Counted from the first letter of the stretch, positions 52,610 to 61,643 are shown. The stretch is DNA of 64,000 bases from Sphingobacteriales bacterium 50-39 (GCA_001898505.1 MKTZ01000025.1:124001-188000), one strand, 5' to 3'. Made by a program: numbers and translations. The notes: generated by a model from the letters alone, not told the origin.

Positions 52610-53599
52610 ATGCGTGTAGCAATCAACGGTATGGGGCGTATAGGACGGCTGTTAGGCAGAAGGCTTCTGCATCTTCCCGGAGTAGACCTGGTGGCGGTGA
52701 ATGATATTATGGACACGGAGAACCTCGTTTATCTTTTCCGGTATGATTCTATTTACGGTACGCTGCCAGGACCTGTGCAGCTGCGCGAAGGCAAGTTGCT
52801 GGCGGCTGGCAAAGAAATTTCGGTATTTCGGGAAGCAGATCCGGCGCGTCTGCCCTGGAAACAGCTGGGTGTAGACATCGTGCTGGAATGCTCCGGCAGG
52901 TTCTCTCATGGAGAGGGCGTCGGTCTTCACCTGGACGCGGGAGCCCGGAAGGTGCTTTTATCCACCACTGGTACGCCAGATATCCCTTTGCTTATCTATG
53001 GATTTAACCAGCATGCCCTGACGGCAGATAGTTTTGTTATCTCTCCGGGTGGATGTATGACCAATTGTTCGACCCATATATTGTACCTGTTGAACTCCAT
53101 TGGTATCCAGTCGGCGCATTTGAACATCCTGCATTCCTATACTTCCCGTCAGGAGCTGGTGGATGCGCCGCATAAGCAATTCAGGAGGGGCCGGGCGGCG
53201 GCCGAATCGATCATCCCGGTGGAGATAGACCTGGCTGTCAGCCTGGAACGGCTTATGCCGGCGCTGCAGGGCAAGATCGCGGCTGTATCGACAAGGGTGC
53301 CGGTAGCAAATGGCGCCATGGCGGACTTTACCGTGCAGATGAAACATCCTGTCACTGTCCGGGAGATCAATTCTCTGTTCAGCAAGGCCGCGCACCATGA
53401 ATATAAAGGTATTGTCGACTATAGTGAAGAGCCGCTGGTATCACTGGATATCAAGGGCAATACTCATTCCTGCCTCATCGATGGTACGCTGACCTCGGTA
53501 GTAGGATCTCATCTCAAACTGATCGCCTGGTTTGATAATGAGTATGGCTATACCAGCCGTATGATCGACTGGCTGTTTTACTGGAAGAAATTTCTTTGA
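52610..53599 (+). CDS. Divergent glyceraldehyde-3-phosphate dehydrogenase-like protein
   Basis: A 329-residue type I GAPDH fold. The NAD-binding start is MRVAINGMGRIGRLLGRRLL. The catalytic Cys lies in SPGGCMTNCSTHILY, where the usual SNASCTTN is altered but Cys and Asn-Cys remain. Other conserved parts are HSYTSRQELVD, RRGRAAAESIIPVEIDLAVS and WFDNEYGYTSRMIDW. The changes around the active site suggest a paralog rather than the main glycolytic enzyme, perhaps with another aldehyde phosphate as substrate. The start at 52610 is used; the frame opens at 52574. Confidence 0.82.
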   Translation: MRVAINGMGRIGRLLGRRLLHLPGVDLVAVNDIMDTENLVYLFRYDSIYGTLPGPVQLREGKLLAAGKEISVFREADPARLPWKQLGVDIVLECSGRFSHGEGVGLHLDAGARKVLLSTTGTPDIPLLIYGFNQHALTADSFVISPGGCMTNCSTHILYLLNSIGIQSAHLNILHSYTSRQELVDAPHKQFRRGRAAAESIIPVEIDLAVSLERLMPALQGKIAAVSTRVPVANGAMADFTVQMKHPVTVREINSLFSKAAHHEYKGIVDYSEEPLVSLDIKGNTHSCLIDGTLTSVVGSHLKLIAWFDNEYGYTSRMIDWLFYWKKFL

Positions 53600-53616
53600 G
53601 GAGAGAAAATATTATT

Positions 53617-54813
53617 ATGACAACGGTGACCCGGCGCCTGGCTTCGGTAGATGCACTCAGAGCATTGACCATGCTGCTGATGATCTTCGTAAACGACCTT
53701 GTATCGCTGAAGGATGTCCCTTCATGGCTGGAACATGCCGGGGACACGGAGGACAGAATGGGGCTGGCGGATGTGGTATTCCCCGCCTTTCTTTTTATCG
53801 TAGGTCTCTCCATTCCTTTTGCCATTGCCAACAGGGAGGCAAAGGGGTATTCGCGTAAGAGCACCCTCATCCATATACTCGTTCGCAGCCTGGCCTTGCT
53901 GGTGATGGGCATTTACAATGTCAATTACGAGAATTATGTAAAGGAAGGAGCGCTTATTCCCCAATACTGGTGGCTATTGCTGGCCACCGTCGCCTTTTTC
54001 CTCGTGTGGCTGGATTACCCCCGCGACATGAAGAAGAATAAGAAGCATGCATTTCAATGGACGGGTATACTGTTATTGGTGTTGCTGGCCCTTGTATACA
54101 AAGGGCGGGACCACGGAAATATTATTTGGATGAGACCTCACTGGTACGGTATCCTGGGGCTTATCGGCTGGTGTTACCTGATATGCGCTTGTCTTTATTT
54201 ATGGACGAGAGGCCGCCAACCTGTATTATGGCTGTCCTTTTTCTTTTTCATCGGTCTGTGTATTGCGGATAGTGCAAAGATGCTCGTGGTGTTGAAGCCC
54301 ATCCGTAATTTTTTCTGGATAGTGGGCAGCGGCTCATTGCCTTCCCTAACGATGGGAGGGGTGCTGGTTGCCATTTTATATCGACGGGGTGTGGAAAAAG
54401 GTAAGACTGTTCAAACCCTGGGGATATTGCTGGCATTTGCCGTGCTGGCCACTGTGGCGGGATTTGGGCTGCGTCCTTATTGGGGTATCTCCAAACTGCG
54501 GTCGACACCCGCATGGATATTGATCTGTATGGGGATCAGCATCGCCAGCTTTGTGTTTTTGGCCTGGCTTATGGACCTGAAAGGCCGAAAGGATTGGTAT
54601 CGGCTGATCCGTCCTGCCGGAACGAGTACGTTAACCTGTTATCTGCTTCCGAATATTCATTTTGCCATATACCATCTGATGGGGCCCCGGTGGAGACTGC
54701 CCGAGAACCTGCGTACGGACGGCGTCGGTCTTGTCAAATCTATTCTTTATGCATTCCTCATCGTTGCGTTGACCGGCTGGTTGGAGAAGAAGAAGCTAAG
54801 ATTATCGATCTAA
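53617..54813 (+). CDS. DUF5009 / HGSNAT-like membrane acyltransferase
   Basis: A 398-residue protein with about ten helices. The N-terminal RLASVDALRALTMLLMIFVN and FPAFLFIVGLSIPFAIANRE fit the DUF1624/DUF5009 group related to heparan-alpha-glucosaminide N-acetyltransferase. The C-terminal GTSTLTCYLLPNIHFAIYHL is characteristic. Such proteins in Bacteroidota sit near glycan-use genes and may acetylate or process sugars at the membrane. The start at 53617 (MTTVTRRLASVDA) is preferred to 53596. It converges on the GH3 gene with a four-base overlap. Confidence 0.85.
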   Translation: MTTVTRRLASVDALRALTMLLMIFVNDLVSLKDVPSWLEHAGDTEDRMGLADVVFPAFLFIVGLSIPFAIANREAKGYSRKSTLIHILVRSLALLVMGIYNVNYENYVKEGALIPQYWWLLLATVAFFLVWLDYPRDMKKNKKHAFQWTGILLLVLLALVYKGRDHGNIIWMRPHWYGILGLIGWCYLICACLYLWTRGRQPVLWLSFFFFIGLCIADSAKMLVVLKPIRNFFWIVGSGSLPSLTMGGVLVAILYRRGVEKGKTVQTLGILLAFAVLATVAGFGLRPYWGISKLRSTPAWILICMGISIASFVFLAWLMDLKGRKDWYRLIRPAGTSTLTCYLLPNIHFAIYHLMGPRWRLPENLRTDGVGLVKSILYAFLIVALTGWLEKKKLRLSI

Positions 54814-57041
54814 TGACGGGCCTTCGGCCGGCGAACCTCAGGTTCGCTTGGAACCGTAAAGGTTGCTTTCAGCTTTTCATCTCTTGAATGACTTCCTAAA
54901 ACAATCTTATACGTGCCCGGATAAAGCTTCCATTTGCCGGTGGCGAGGTCCCATTTCCGAAGGTCGCTGGCGGGAATGGTCAGGCGCAGATCGCGGGGCC
55001 GATCCTTTTGGACTGCGAGGCGCTGGAATGCCTTTAGTTCTTTTAGCGGCATCCTGTCGGAAGAAGGATATTCTATATAGGCTTGCACTACTTCATCGCC
55101 ATCCATGGGTCCTGTGTTGGAAACGGAGACAGCCAGGCTGATGGTGTCTTTAGCGGTATAACTGCTCTTCGGCTGTTGCTCCCATGTGTAGCCAAAAGAA
55201 GTATAGCTGAGGCCATATCCAAAAGGATATTGTACGGGGCCATTATAATACCTGTAGGTCCTGCCTTTCATGCTATAGTCCTGATAGGACGGAAGGTCGG
55301 TGAGGCTGCGGTAGAAGGTGACGGGCAGGTGTCCTGAAGGAGATACTTTACCAAACAGGATATCTGCAAGGGCATTGCCGCCCTGCTCTCCCGGATACCA
55401 TGCGAGTATGATGCCATCGACATATGGTTCGATGGTGGAGAGGTCTATGGCGCTGCCTGCTGTGACAACGGCGATGAGAGGCTTGCTGCGAATGCTTTTA
55501 CGAAGTGCCTTTATATAGGCGATGTGCGCTGCCGGCAGATCGAGATCCACTTTATCGCCTCCATGCGGGGCGAGGAAGGCGTCGCCTTCTTCCCCTTCCA
55601 TCACGGGCGTGAGGCCGATGACGTCGATAGTCAGGTCGGCATTAGAGGCTGCCCAGGTGCCCCCGAAATGAGTGGTGTCGGAATAATCGCTGCCCTGATC
55701 ATATTCTATGCGCGTGCCTGGGCCGGCGACGGTGGTGATACCTTCCACGAAGCTCACCATATGGGATGCTACGCCGTGATAGTTGCCGGAGAGAGCGTCG
55801 AAGCTATAGGCGTTGGGACCTGTGATCATGATGGAATGGATCTTATCCATAGCTATCGGGAGTGCTCCTTTTTCATTTTTCAGCAATACCATGCTTTTTT
55901 GGGCCATGGCTCTTGCAAGGGCTACATGTGCAGGGCTGTGAATGCTGTCTCCTTTGTAGGAACTATAAGGATCGTGATCTTTGCCGTCGAAGAAACCAAG
56001 CTTTATCTGTGTACGCAGCAGGGGCGCGAGGGCAGAATCCAGATCGGCATGTGTCAGCAGCCCCTGGCGTACGGCCTCGAGCGCATCTTTCTGCAGCACG
56101 CTGGAGCAGTCCAGGTTCACGCCCGCCCGGATGGCCGCGGCTGCGGTTGCCACGGGGCCATCCAGCACTTTGTGTCTTTCAAAGATATCGTCCAGCGCCC
56201 CGCAATCCGTCACAACATGTCCTTTAAACTTCCATTCGTCCCTCAGTATGCGATGCAGCAGGGTGGGGCCTGAACAGCAGGGCTCGCCGTTGACCCGGTT
56301 GTACGCGCACATAACGGATTCCACGCCGGAGTCCACCAGCTTTTTAAAGGCGTAGAGGTAGGTTTCCCGCAGATCCTTCTCGTCGACGATGGCGTCGAAG
56401 GTATGACGGTTGGCCTCGGGGCCGCTGTGTACGGCAAAATGCTTGGCGCAGGCGGTCGCTTTGAGGTAATGCCCGGCCAGCGGGCCGCTGTCCTGGTCAC
56501 CATTGCCCTGTATGCCATGGACAAAAGCTACGCCCATGGAGGCCGTCAGGTATGGGTCTTCCCCGTACGTCTCCTGCCCACGTCCCCAGCGGGGATCGCG
56601 GAATATATTGATATTGGGGGACCAGAAAGTCAGCCCCATATATTGCTGTGGTCTTCCGACTCCTGCCGACAGGTTGTATTTAGCTCTTGCTTCGGTGGAG
56701 ATATAGCTGGCGGCCTCTTGTAAAAGGGAGGGGTCGAAGGTCGCTGCCATGCCGATGGCCTGTGGGAACATCGTGGCATCACCTGCCCTTGCAACGCCGT
56801 GGAGGGCTTCGTTCCACCAGTTGTAGGCCGGGATGGAAAGTCTTTCCACCGGCCTGCTGCGATAGCCTAATAATGATACTTTTTCCGAGTCGGTAAGCTG
56901 CGTCAGCAGGTCGTTGACCCTTGCTGCCATGGGCTGGGAGGGGTCACGAAAGAGCGGGCCTTTTTGTGCGAAGGCCGATACAGAACAGAGCACGACTGCC
57001 ATCAGCAGTCCGTATGGACGGAAGGTGATACGAAAAATCAT
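54810..57041 (-). CDS. GH3 glycoside hydrolase, beta-xylosidase-like
   Basis: An exported 743-residue enzyme (signal peptide LLMAVVLCSVSAFAQ). The first domain carries YNWWNEALHGVARAG and FWSPNINIFRDPRWGRGQET, which favour the xylan 1,4-beta-xylosidase branch of GH3. The nucleophile is Asp279 in VVTDCGALDDI (replacing the usual SDW). The second domain (about 385-590) and a C-terminal FnIII-like domain (about 660-730, VVQAYIEYPSSDRMPLKELK) complete the standard three-domain plan. The last codons overlap a double hairpin at 54819-54847. Context (LacI, GH10 relic, uxuA further on) fits xylan breakdown. Confidence 0.92.
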   Translation of the reverse strand: MIFRITFRPYGLLMAVVLCSVSAFAQKGPLFRDPSQPMAARVNDLLTQLTDSEKVSLLGYRSRPVERLSIPAYNWWNEALHGVARAGDATMFPQAIGMAATFDPSLLQEAASYISTEARAKYNLSAGVGRPQQYMGLTFWSPNINIFRDPRWGRGQETYGEDPYLTASMGVAFVHGIQGNGDQDSGPLAGHYLKATACAKHFAVHSGPEANRHTFDAIVDEKDLRETYLYAFKKLVDSGVESVMCAYNRVNGEPCCSGPTLLHRILRDEWKFKGHVVTDCGALDDIFERHKVLDGPVATAAAAIRAGVNLDCSSVLQKDALEAVRQGLLTHADLDSALAPLLRTQIKLGFFDGKDHDPYSSYKGDSIHSPAHVALARAMAQKSMVLLKNEKGALPIAMDKIHSIMITGPNAYSFDALSGNYHGVASHMVSFVEGITTVAGPGTRIEYDQGSDYSDTTHFGGTWAASNADLTIDVIGLTPVMEGEEGDAFLAPHGGDKVDLDLPAAHIAYIKALRKSIRSKPLIAVVTAGSAIDLSTIEPYVDGIILAWYPGEQGGNALADILFGKVSPSGHLPVTFYRSLTDLPSYQDYSMKGRTYRYYNGPVQYPFGYGLSYTSFGYTWEQQPKSSYTAKDTISLAVSVSNTGPMDGDEVVQAYIEYPSSDRMPLKELKAFQRLAVQKDRPRDLRLTIPASDLRKWDLATGKWKLYPGTYKIVLGSHSRDEKLKATFTVPSEPEVRRPKARH
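54819..54847. repeat. Two adjacent short hairpins at the DUF5009/GH3 junction
   Basis: GGCC-ttc-GGCC followed by GCGAACC-tca-GGTTCGC. They lie inside the last codons of the GH3 gene and just beyond the DUF5009 stop, and may end transcription on both strands, although no T-run is present. Confidence 0.5.
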
Positions 57042-57092
57042 GCGCCAATTTCGGTCAAATTCATGACACCGGTCGTGATAAATTTTGTCGTC

Positions 57093-58970
57093 TTATTGAG
57101 GCGCCTTCCAGCTATTATTGGATATATCTGCGTCTACATAGATGCCTCCTTTCAATTCCACGGAAAGCAGCTTTTTACCACCTGCCGGGGCGATGTTTAT
57201 CTGTGCCTGTTTTTCATTGGCCGCCCATATGGCGGGTGTCTGGTGCCGGGTGTCGCTGCTGCCGTCCGTATAATGAAAGACGACGTCGAAAGGAATGGCA
57301 AATCCGCCGATGTTGGTGACAAAGACATTATTCCCTTCCACTTTATCGATGGCCAGGTCGATGTAGTTGTTGGTAAAGAACCAGTTGGTCCAGAACCAGT
57401 TCATATTCTTTCCTGCGACATCGTTGAAGGTATAGAAGAAGTCCCAGGGGATGGGATGTTTGCCGTGCCAGCGGGCCATGTATTCATGAAGACATTTCCT
57501 GAACAGGTCGTCACCCAGCATATCCTTTACGGCCAGGTAGGCCAGGGATGGCTTGCCGTAGGCGTTGTTGCCATAGGCCGCATTTCTCAGCACATTGGCC
57601 GGGGTGATGATGGGCAGGTCTTCTTCCTGTGAAGGATCGTAAATATATCCATTGACACGAAACTGTTTGTAGAAGCCCTCGGCTCTTTCCGTGCCCAGGT
57701 CCTCCCGGCCGATGAGCAGCTCGAAGGTAGTGGCCCAGCCTTCGTCCATAAAGGCATATCTGGCTTCGTTGATACCCATATAAAAGGGGAACCATGAGTG
57801 GGCGATCTCGTGTTCGGCGACAAAGCGGGAGAAGATGGGATCTTCGTTGGTGCCATCGTTGACCATCATAGGATATTCCATATCGGCATAACCCTGGACG
57901 ATGGTGGTTTTTGGGAAGGGATAGGGAACGCCAGGCCATTTATGGGACAGCCAGTCCAGTGCATGGCGGCCGAACTCTACCATGCGGTGAAAGTCCTTTG
58001 CCGTGTCGTTAAAGGCAGATTGCACGCTGGCCCTGCGTTTGGTGGCGTCATCCACTATTACGCTGGAGGCGTCCCATACGTAATGATCGCTGACATTGGC
58101 CGTGACGTCGGTGATATCATTGGCCGTCCATACCCATGAGTTAGTAGGGTTCTGACGGGTGACCCGCTGTTTGGCGAGGTCTTCCTTTGTAGCGATGTGA
58201 AGGATCTCGTCCGTGGTCATGGAGGCCGCCAGTTTTTTTGCGTATGCAGGCTGGAGAACAGCGTCAGGGTTCTGCAGGGTGCCCGTGGCCCATACGATGT
58301 AGTTCTTTGGCGCGGTCACCGTGAGCGTATAATCGTTAAAGTCATTGTAGAATTCCTGCTGGTCGGTGAAGTCCAGCCTGTCCCAGCCGTTGTAATCGTC
58401 ATAGACGGCGACCCGTGGATAGAAATAGGCGAGGAAGTAGGTGGTGCTGTCGATCATGCCTTCGCGGTTGCTCTCCAGCGATATCTGGTAATGCCATTTG
58501 AAGGTGAGCTCGACGCTGTCGTGCGGGGCCAGGGGTTTGTCCAGCCGGAAGGGGCGCCATGTCGGTACTGCTCCGGAACTGGGGAAGGGTCTGGCCTGTC
58601 CGTTCTGTGAAAAGGCATCGATCACTATTCCATTGGTGAGATAGGTGCTGTCAGCCAGGCCATAGCGGACTGCCCCTGGTTTATGGATATTCAGGATCAG
58701 CTTTATAACGGGGGCCCTCAGGGTATCGGGGCTGTTGTTGATATACGTGATATGTTCGTCGCCCCGGATGGTCCTGTCAGGGGGGGCGGCGGTGATGTTG
58801 ATGGTATAGCGTCCTTTGTTCTGCCAGTAGTTGGGGCCGGGCCGGCCGTCGGGGGAACGGGTGCCTTTTTTATAGGCTTCCTGTATATTACGCGGGGTAT
58901 AAAGTGTCTGGCTGTAAAGGCTGGGCTGGGCAAGGAGCAGCGTCAGGCAAAGGGCGATAGAATGTCTCAT
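57093..58970 (-). CDS. M1 family metallopeptidase, exported
   Basis: A 625-residue peptidase with a signal peptide (ALCLTLLLAQPSLYSQ). The zinc site is HEIAH at residues 387-391 with Glu410 in FMDEGWATTFE (18-residue spacing). The N-terminal beta domain (GPNYWQNKGRYTINITAAPP, HITYINNSPDTLRAPVIKLI) mirrors that of the 791-residue M1 protein at 16121, so they are paralogs; this one has a shorter C-terminal part. Probably a periplasmic or surface aminopeptidase. The gene is 52 bases upstream of the GH3 gene on the minus strand and might be co-transcribed with it. Confidence 0.9.
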   Translation of the reverse strand: MRHSIALCLTLLLAQPSLYSQTLYTPRNIQEAYKKGTRSPDGRPGPNYWQNKGRYTINITAAPPDRTIRGDEHITYINNSPDTLRAPVIKLILNIHKPGAVRYGLADSTYLTNGIVIDAFSQNGQARPFPSSGAVPTWRPFRLDKPLAPHDSVELTFKWHYQISLESNREGMIDSTTYFLAYFYPRVAVYDDYNGWDRLDFTDQQEFYNDFNDYTLTVTAPKNYIVWATGTLQNPDAVLQPAYAKKLAASMTTDEILHIATKEDLAKQRVTRQNPTNSWVWTANDITDVTANVSDHYVWDASSVIVDDATKRRASVQSAFNDTAKDFHRMVEFGRHALDWLSHKWPGVPYPFPKTTIVQGYADMEYPMMVNDGTNEDPIFSRFVAEHEIAHSWFPFYMGINEARYAFMDEGWATTFELLIGREDLGTERAEGFYKQFRVNGYIYDPSQEEDLPIITPANVLRNAAYGNNAYGKPSLAYLAVKDMLGDDLFRKCLHEYMARWHGKHPIPWDFFYTFNDVAGKNMNWFWTNWFFTNNYIDLAIDKVEGNNVFVTNIGGFAIPFDVVFHYTDGSSDTRHQTPAIWAANEKQAQINIAPAGGKKLLSVELKGGIYVDADISNNSWKAPQ

Positions 58971-59093
58971 GCGGGGAAATTAAATAAAAGGGATGAATAG
59001 CTGACGCCACTCATCCCTTTTTCAAGCAGCAATCGTTTTGAATGGGAGGTCTCCCGTCGGACGCAAGGATTCAATGTATAAATGTAAGCCTTT

Positions 59094-59708
59094 TTACAGG
59101 AATGTAAAGCTTCCGGCATCGCGGAGGAAGCGGGTCATGTTCTCTTTCCGGATGTTATAGAGCAGGATCGTCGCGGAGCCTTTCTTTACAAGCCAGGTCT
59201 CTCTGGTGGTGCTAAAAGGGTTGTTGTCGATGTCCAGCTTATTCTGGTAGTTGATGGCGTTGAGATCGTCCAGAAGGAGGTGTTCTATTTCATCCTGCCG
59301 GATGACGCGGTAAGCCGTGTCGGTGGCATTCTTATCATAATAGTCGATATACACATAGACCGTCTGCTGATCGGAATAACGGAAGCCAAAGGCGTCGAAC
59401 CCTGAAGTATAGCTGGACAACACATGGGGCGGCAGCTTGATCTTAAAAAGCAGGGGAGGGGAGGACTCTTTATCTTTTTGGGGGACAAGATGCGGGGTGA
59501 ATGTGTATACGATGGAGTCGGGGTAGGATAATAAATTATCGACGGGAGTATGGGATTGCCCTTTGCAGTAATTGGAGAGGACAATGGGCAGCAAAAGGAG
59601 CAGGGCCTTTTCAATGATCCTGTATCTTTTTAACGATGTTGCAAAATTCGTCGAATGGCAGCGTGACAGGTTTTGTTGTTGAATAATAGAAGACGATCTT
59701 TTGGACAT
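59094..59708 (-). CDS. Exported protein of unknown function, start uncertain
   Basis: A well-formed C-terminal region of about 170 residues preceded by a hydrophobic segment ALLLLLPIVLSNYCKGQ that looks like a signal peptide. The expected start just before this segment has no ATG, GTG or TTG. The only candidate is an ATT at 59615 that overlaps the upstream stop as ATTGA, the spacing seen for ATGA couplings. The nearest canonical ATG (59708) would put about 30 polar residues before the hydrophobic stretch. The body (FKIKLPPHVLSSYTSGFDAF, QQTVYVYIDYYD, LVKKGSATILLYNIRKEN) is beta-rich and unrecognised. It is partner of the gene at 59611. Confidence 0.55.
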   Translation of the reverse strand: MSKRSSSIIQQQNLSRCHSTNFATSLKRYRIIEKALLLLLPIVLSNYCKGQSHTPVDNLLSYPDSIVYTFTPHLVPQKDKESSPPLLFKIKLPPHVLSSYTSGFDAFGFRYSDQQTVYVYIDYYDKNATDTAYRVIRQDEIEHLLLDDLNAINYQNKLDIDNNPFSTTRETWLVKKGSATILLYNIRKENMTRFLRDAGSFTFL

Positions 59709-60333
59709 ACTTATAGTTGTTCTTTTCTTTTTCGTTGTCTGATCCGACGGTCTGACTATTGCCGGTGCTGAGATCTGATCTTTCTCTGTCATAGGATAGT
59801 ATGATACTGGCCTGATGCCTATAGTTGAAATAATCATTTTTTCTATCAGTCAGCGAGGGGCCGGACATAAAATACGGCTCTTCGTCCTCGGATAACAGCT
59901 CCCCGTGTGTATGTACATCGTAGGCTGTGATAGTATCGCCTTTTGTCTTCAGGTCCAGGCCGGCTTTCAGGTTTTCGACGGGGGGTACTTCATATCTTGT
60001 TCCCTGGACGATGACCGATACTTCTCCTTTACTACCCACCAGGAATTTTTGTTCGAGACCCTGTCTGTGATTGGCCCTGGTATAGGCCTCGTTCATCGAA
60101 TCTATGACGCCCGATGAAGGAAGATCGATGACCAGGTTAGCTTCCAATAGCTGGTTGATCACTTCTTCTTTTGAACTACGTGTAAGCACAATTACTTTCC
60201 TGGCTCCGGGTGTCCCGAGAAAAGAAAGACGGTCTCCTTTTAGATTATAATAACCACCAGCATCTCCAGGTTGGGAAAGAAAGGATATCAGTAGCAGAGG
60301 CATTGCACTCAGGCAAACTTTTGAATAGGACAT
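59611..60333 (-). CDS. Exported protein with JAMM/MPN-like HxH...SxxD pattern
   Basis: A 240-residue protein with a probable signal peptide (CLSAMPLLLISFLSQPGDAG). Residues 94-163 contain an upstream Glu94 (LEQKFLVG), then His141 and His143 (YDVHTHGELL), and Ser160-Asp163 (GPSLTD), the order of ligands in JAB/MPN+ metalloproteases (Glu, HxH, SxxD). The spacing between HxH and SxxD is 16 rather than about 7 residues, so an insertion is needed and the assignment is tentative. The rest is unrecognised. It overlaps or abuts the next gene at its 3' end. Confidence 0.6.
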   Translation of the reverse strand: MSYSKVCLSAMPLLLISFLSQPGDAGGYYNLKGDRLSFLGTPGARKVIVLTRSSKEEVINQLLEANLVIDLPSSGVIDSMNEAYTRANHRQGLEQKFLVGSKGEVSVIVQGTRYEVPPVENLKAGLDLKTKGDTITAYDVHTHGELLSEDEEPYFMSGPSLTDRKNDYFNYRHQASIILSYDRERSDLSTGNSQTVGSDNEKEKNNYKYVQKIVFYYSTTKPVTLPFDEFCNIVKKIQDH

Positions 60334-60346
60334 AGGTATAAGGTTG

Positions 60347-60385
60347 TTTTAAGGTGATTTGCGCCTCAATCATTGAGCCTTAAAA
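60347..60385. promoter_or_regulatory. Nested palindrome upstream of the JAMM-like gene
   Basis: TTTTAAGG (60347) and CCTTAAAA (60378) enclose CTCAA-tca-TTGAG. It lies 14 bases upstream of the gene starting at 60333 and could be an operator. The rest of 60386-60517 shows no credible gene. Confidence 0.4.
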
Positions 60386-60517
60386 CATGAACAGGGGATT
60401 AAAGGTATTGTATACGCAGGAATTTTCCCGAATTTTTTGGGACTGTGCAGGCTGGGATGATAACTGTCTAAAATCCAATGGAATTGCCTCCTGTAACAAT
60501 GGCTACCTTGCTGTTCA

Positions 60518-61552
60518 TCAGGTTTTATATTTAGGGCTGGAAGATTCGCGAATGATGAGCTCGCTGCGGAGGATAATGGTATTGGTGGTGGTGATGCTGG
60601 AAGCTCCGTTGAGATGGTTGATCAGGTTGCGTGCCGCCACCTGTCCCATTTCATATCCCGGGTAGTTGATGGTTGTGAGATTGGGTTCCACTACAGTGGA
60701 GACAGGGTCGTTGTTAAAGCCGACGAAGGCTATGTCCCCGGGGATAAGGATGCCGGATTGTTTAAGGGCGACCATGCAACCAACCGCACAATTATCGTTG
60801 GCGACAAATACGGCGTCCGGCAGCGGGTCCATCTGGCGGATCAGGTTGGCTGCTTCCGCCCCTGCCTCCTGGCTCAGATTGCTCACTAACACATATTCTT
60901 CTCTGAATGGGATCTTTTGATCGGCGAGGGCCTCTTTATATCCTTCCAGCCGATGGATATAGACATTGCGTTTGGGCGTGGCAGTAATATAGACAATGCG
61001 CCGGCGTCCCTGGCTGATGAGATGGGTAGTCGCTTCGTAGGCGGCCTTCTTATTATTGATAAGTATATTAAGACAGTTGGCGTGATCTTCGACACGGTCG
61101 AAAAAGACGAGGGGAATATTTTTCTTTATGAAGGGCTCGAAATGGGTCAGTTTGTCCGTGTCGTAAGCCAGGGATACCAGCAGACCGTCCACTCTGTTAT
61201 TGAACATGGTCCTGGCGCTGTTCATCTCCTTTTGAGCCGATTCGGAGGACTGGCTGATGATGAGGTTGTAACCTTCGCTGTTGGCTATATTCTCGATACC
61301 GGCGATGACCGTGGCCATGAAATAGCTGTTCAGCCGCGGGACGATGACACCGATGGTATTGGTGCGCTGAGTTCGTAAATTGCGTGCAAAATTATTGGAG
61401 CGATAGCCCATCTCTTCTGCCAGGTCGGCGATCTTCTTCCGGGTTTTTTTACTCACCACGGGATCGTCTTTCAGAGCACGGCTTACGGTCGCAATGGAAA
61501 TATTCAGTTTGCGGGCTAAATCGTATATGGTAACTTCTTTTTCTATAGACAT
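60518..61552 (-). CDS. LacI family transcriptional regulator
   Basis: A 344-residue regulator from 61552 (MSIEKEVTIYDLARKLNISI); the frame is open to 61732 but that stretch crosses the promoter and the GH10 relic. The LacI helix-turn-helix VTIYDLARKLNISIATVSRA and hinge (SNNFARNLRTQRTNTIGVIV) are followed by a periplasmic-binding-type sensor with FVANDNCAVGCMVALKQSGI and AFVGFNNDPVSTVVEPNLTT. Two palindromic candidate operators of LacI type lie at its start and 57 bases further upstream, so it probably represses itself. The likely inducer is a sugar acid or xylan-derived sugar, judged from uxuA and glycosidases nearby. Confidence 0.92.
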   Translation of the reverse strand: MSIEKEVTIYDLARKLNISIATVSRALKDDPVVSKKTRKKIADLAEEMGYRSNNFARNLRTQRTNTIGVIVPRLNSYFMATVIAGIENIANSEGYNLIISQSSESAQKEMNSARTMFNNRVDGLLVSLAYDTDKLTHFEPFIKKNIPLVFFDRVEDHANCLNILINNKKAAYEATTHLISQGRRRIVYITATPKRNVYIHRLEGYKEALADQKIPFREEYVLVSNLSQEAGAEAANLIRQMDPLPDAVFVANDNCAVGCMVALKQSGILIPGDIAFVGFNNDPVSTVVEPNLTTINYPGYEMGQVAARNLINHLNGASSITTTNTIILRSELIIRESSSPKYKT

Positions 61553-61565
61553 ACAATCGTTTACA
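61552..61565. promoter_or_regulatory. Candidate LacI-type operator at the regulator's start codon
   Basis: TACAATCGTTTACA, whose complement TGTAAACGATTGTA resembles the second site (TGTAACCGATTACA read on the minus strand). It overlaps the first base of the start codon. Confidence 0.5.
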
Positions 61566-61606
61566 CATTGAAAGTAAAGGTAAATTAAATATTTTTTTTC
61601 AAAAAA

Positions 61607-61624
61607 AATGTAATCGGTTACATT
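61607..61624. promoter_or_regulatory. Candidate LacI-type operator upstream of the regulator
   Basis: AATGTAATCGGTTACATT is an almost perfect palindrome with the CG centre of LacI/CcpA-type operators (TGTAAnCGnTTACA). It lies 55 bases upstream of the LacI start. Confidence 0.65.
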
Positions 61625-61628
61625 TTCG

Positions 61629-61643
61629 CCGGGACAGTCCCGG
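61629..61643. repeat. Short hairpin between LacI operator and GH10 relic
   Basis: CCGGGA-cag-TCCCGG, a six-base stem with a three-base loop, without T-run. It resembles the hairpins at other gene ends. Confidence 0.45.

Noticed and set aside
60387-60665. 92-codon + strand frame downstream of the palindrome at 60347
   Set aside because: It overlaps the 3' end of the LacI gene, has no recognisable domain and no promoter-like box.
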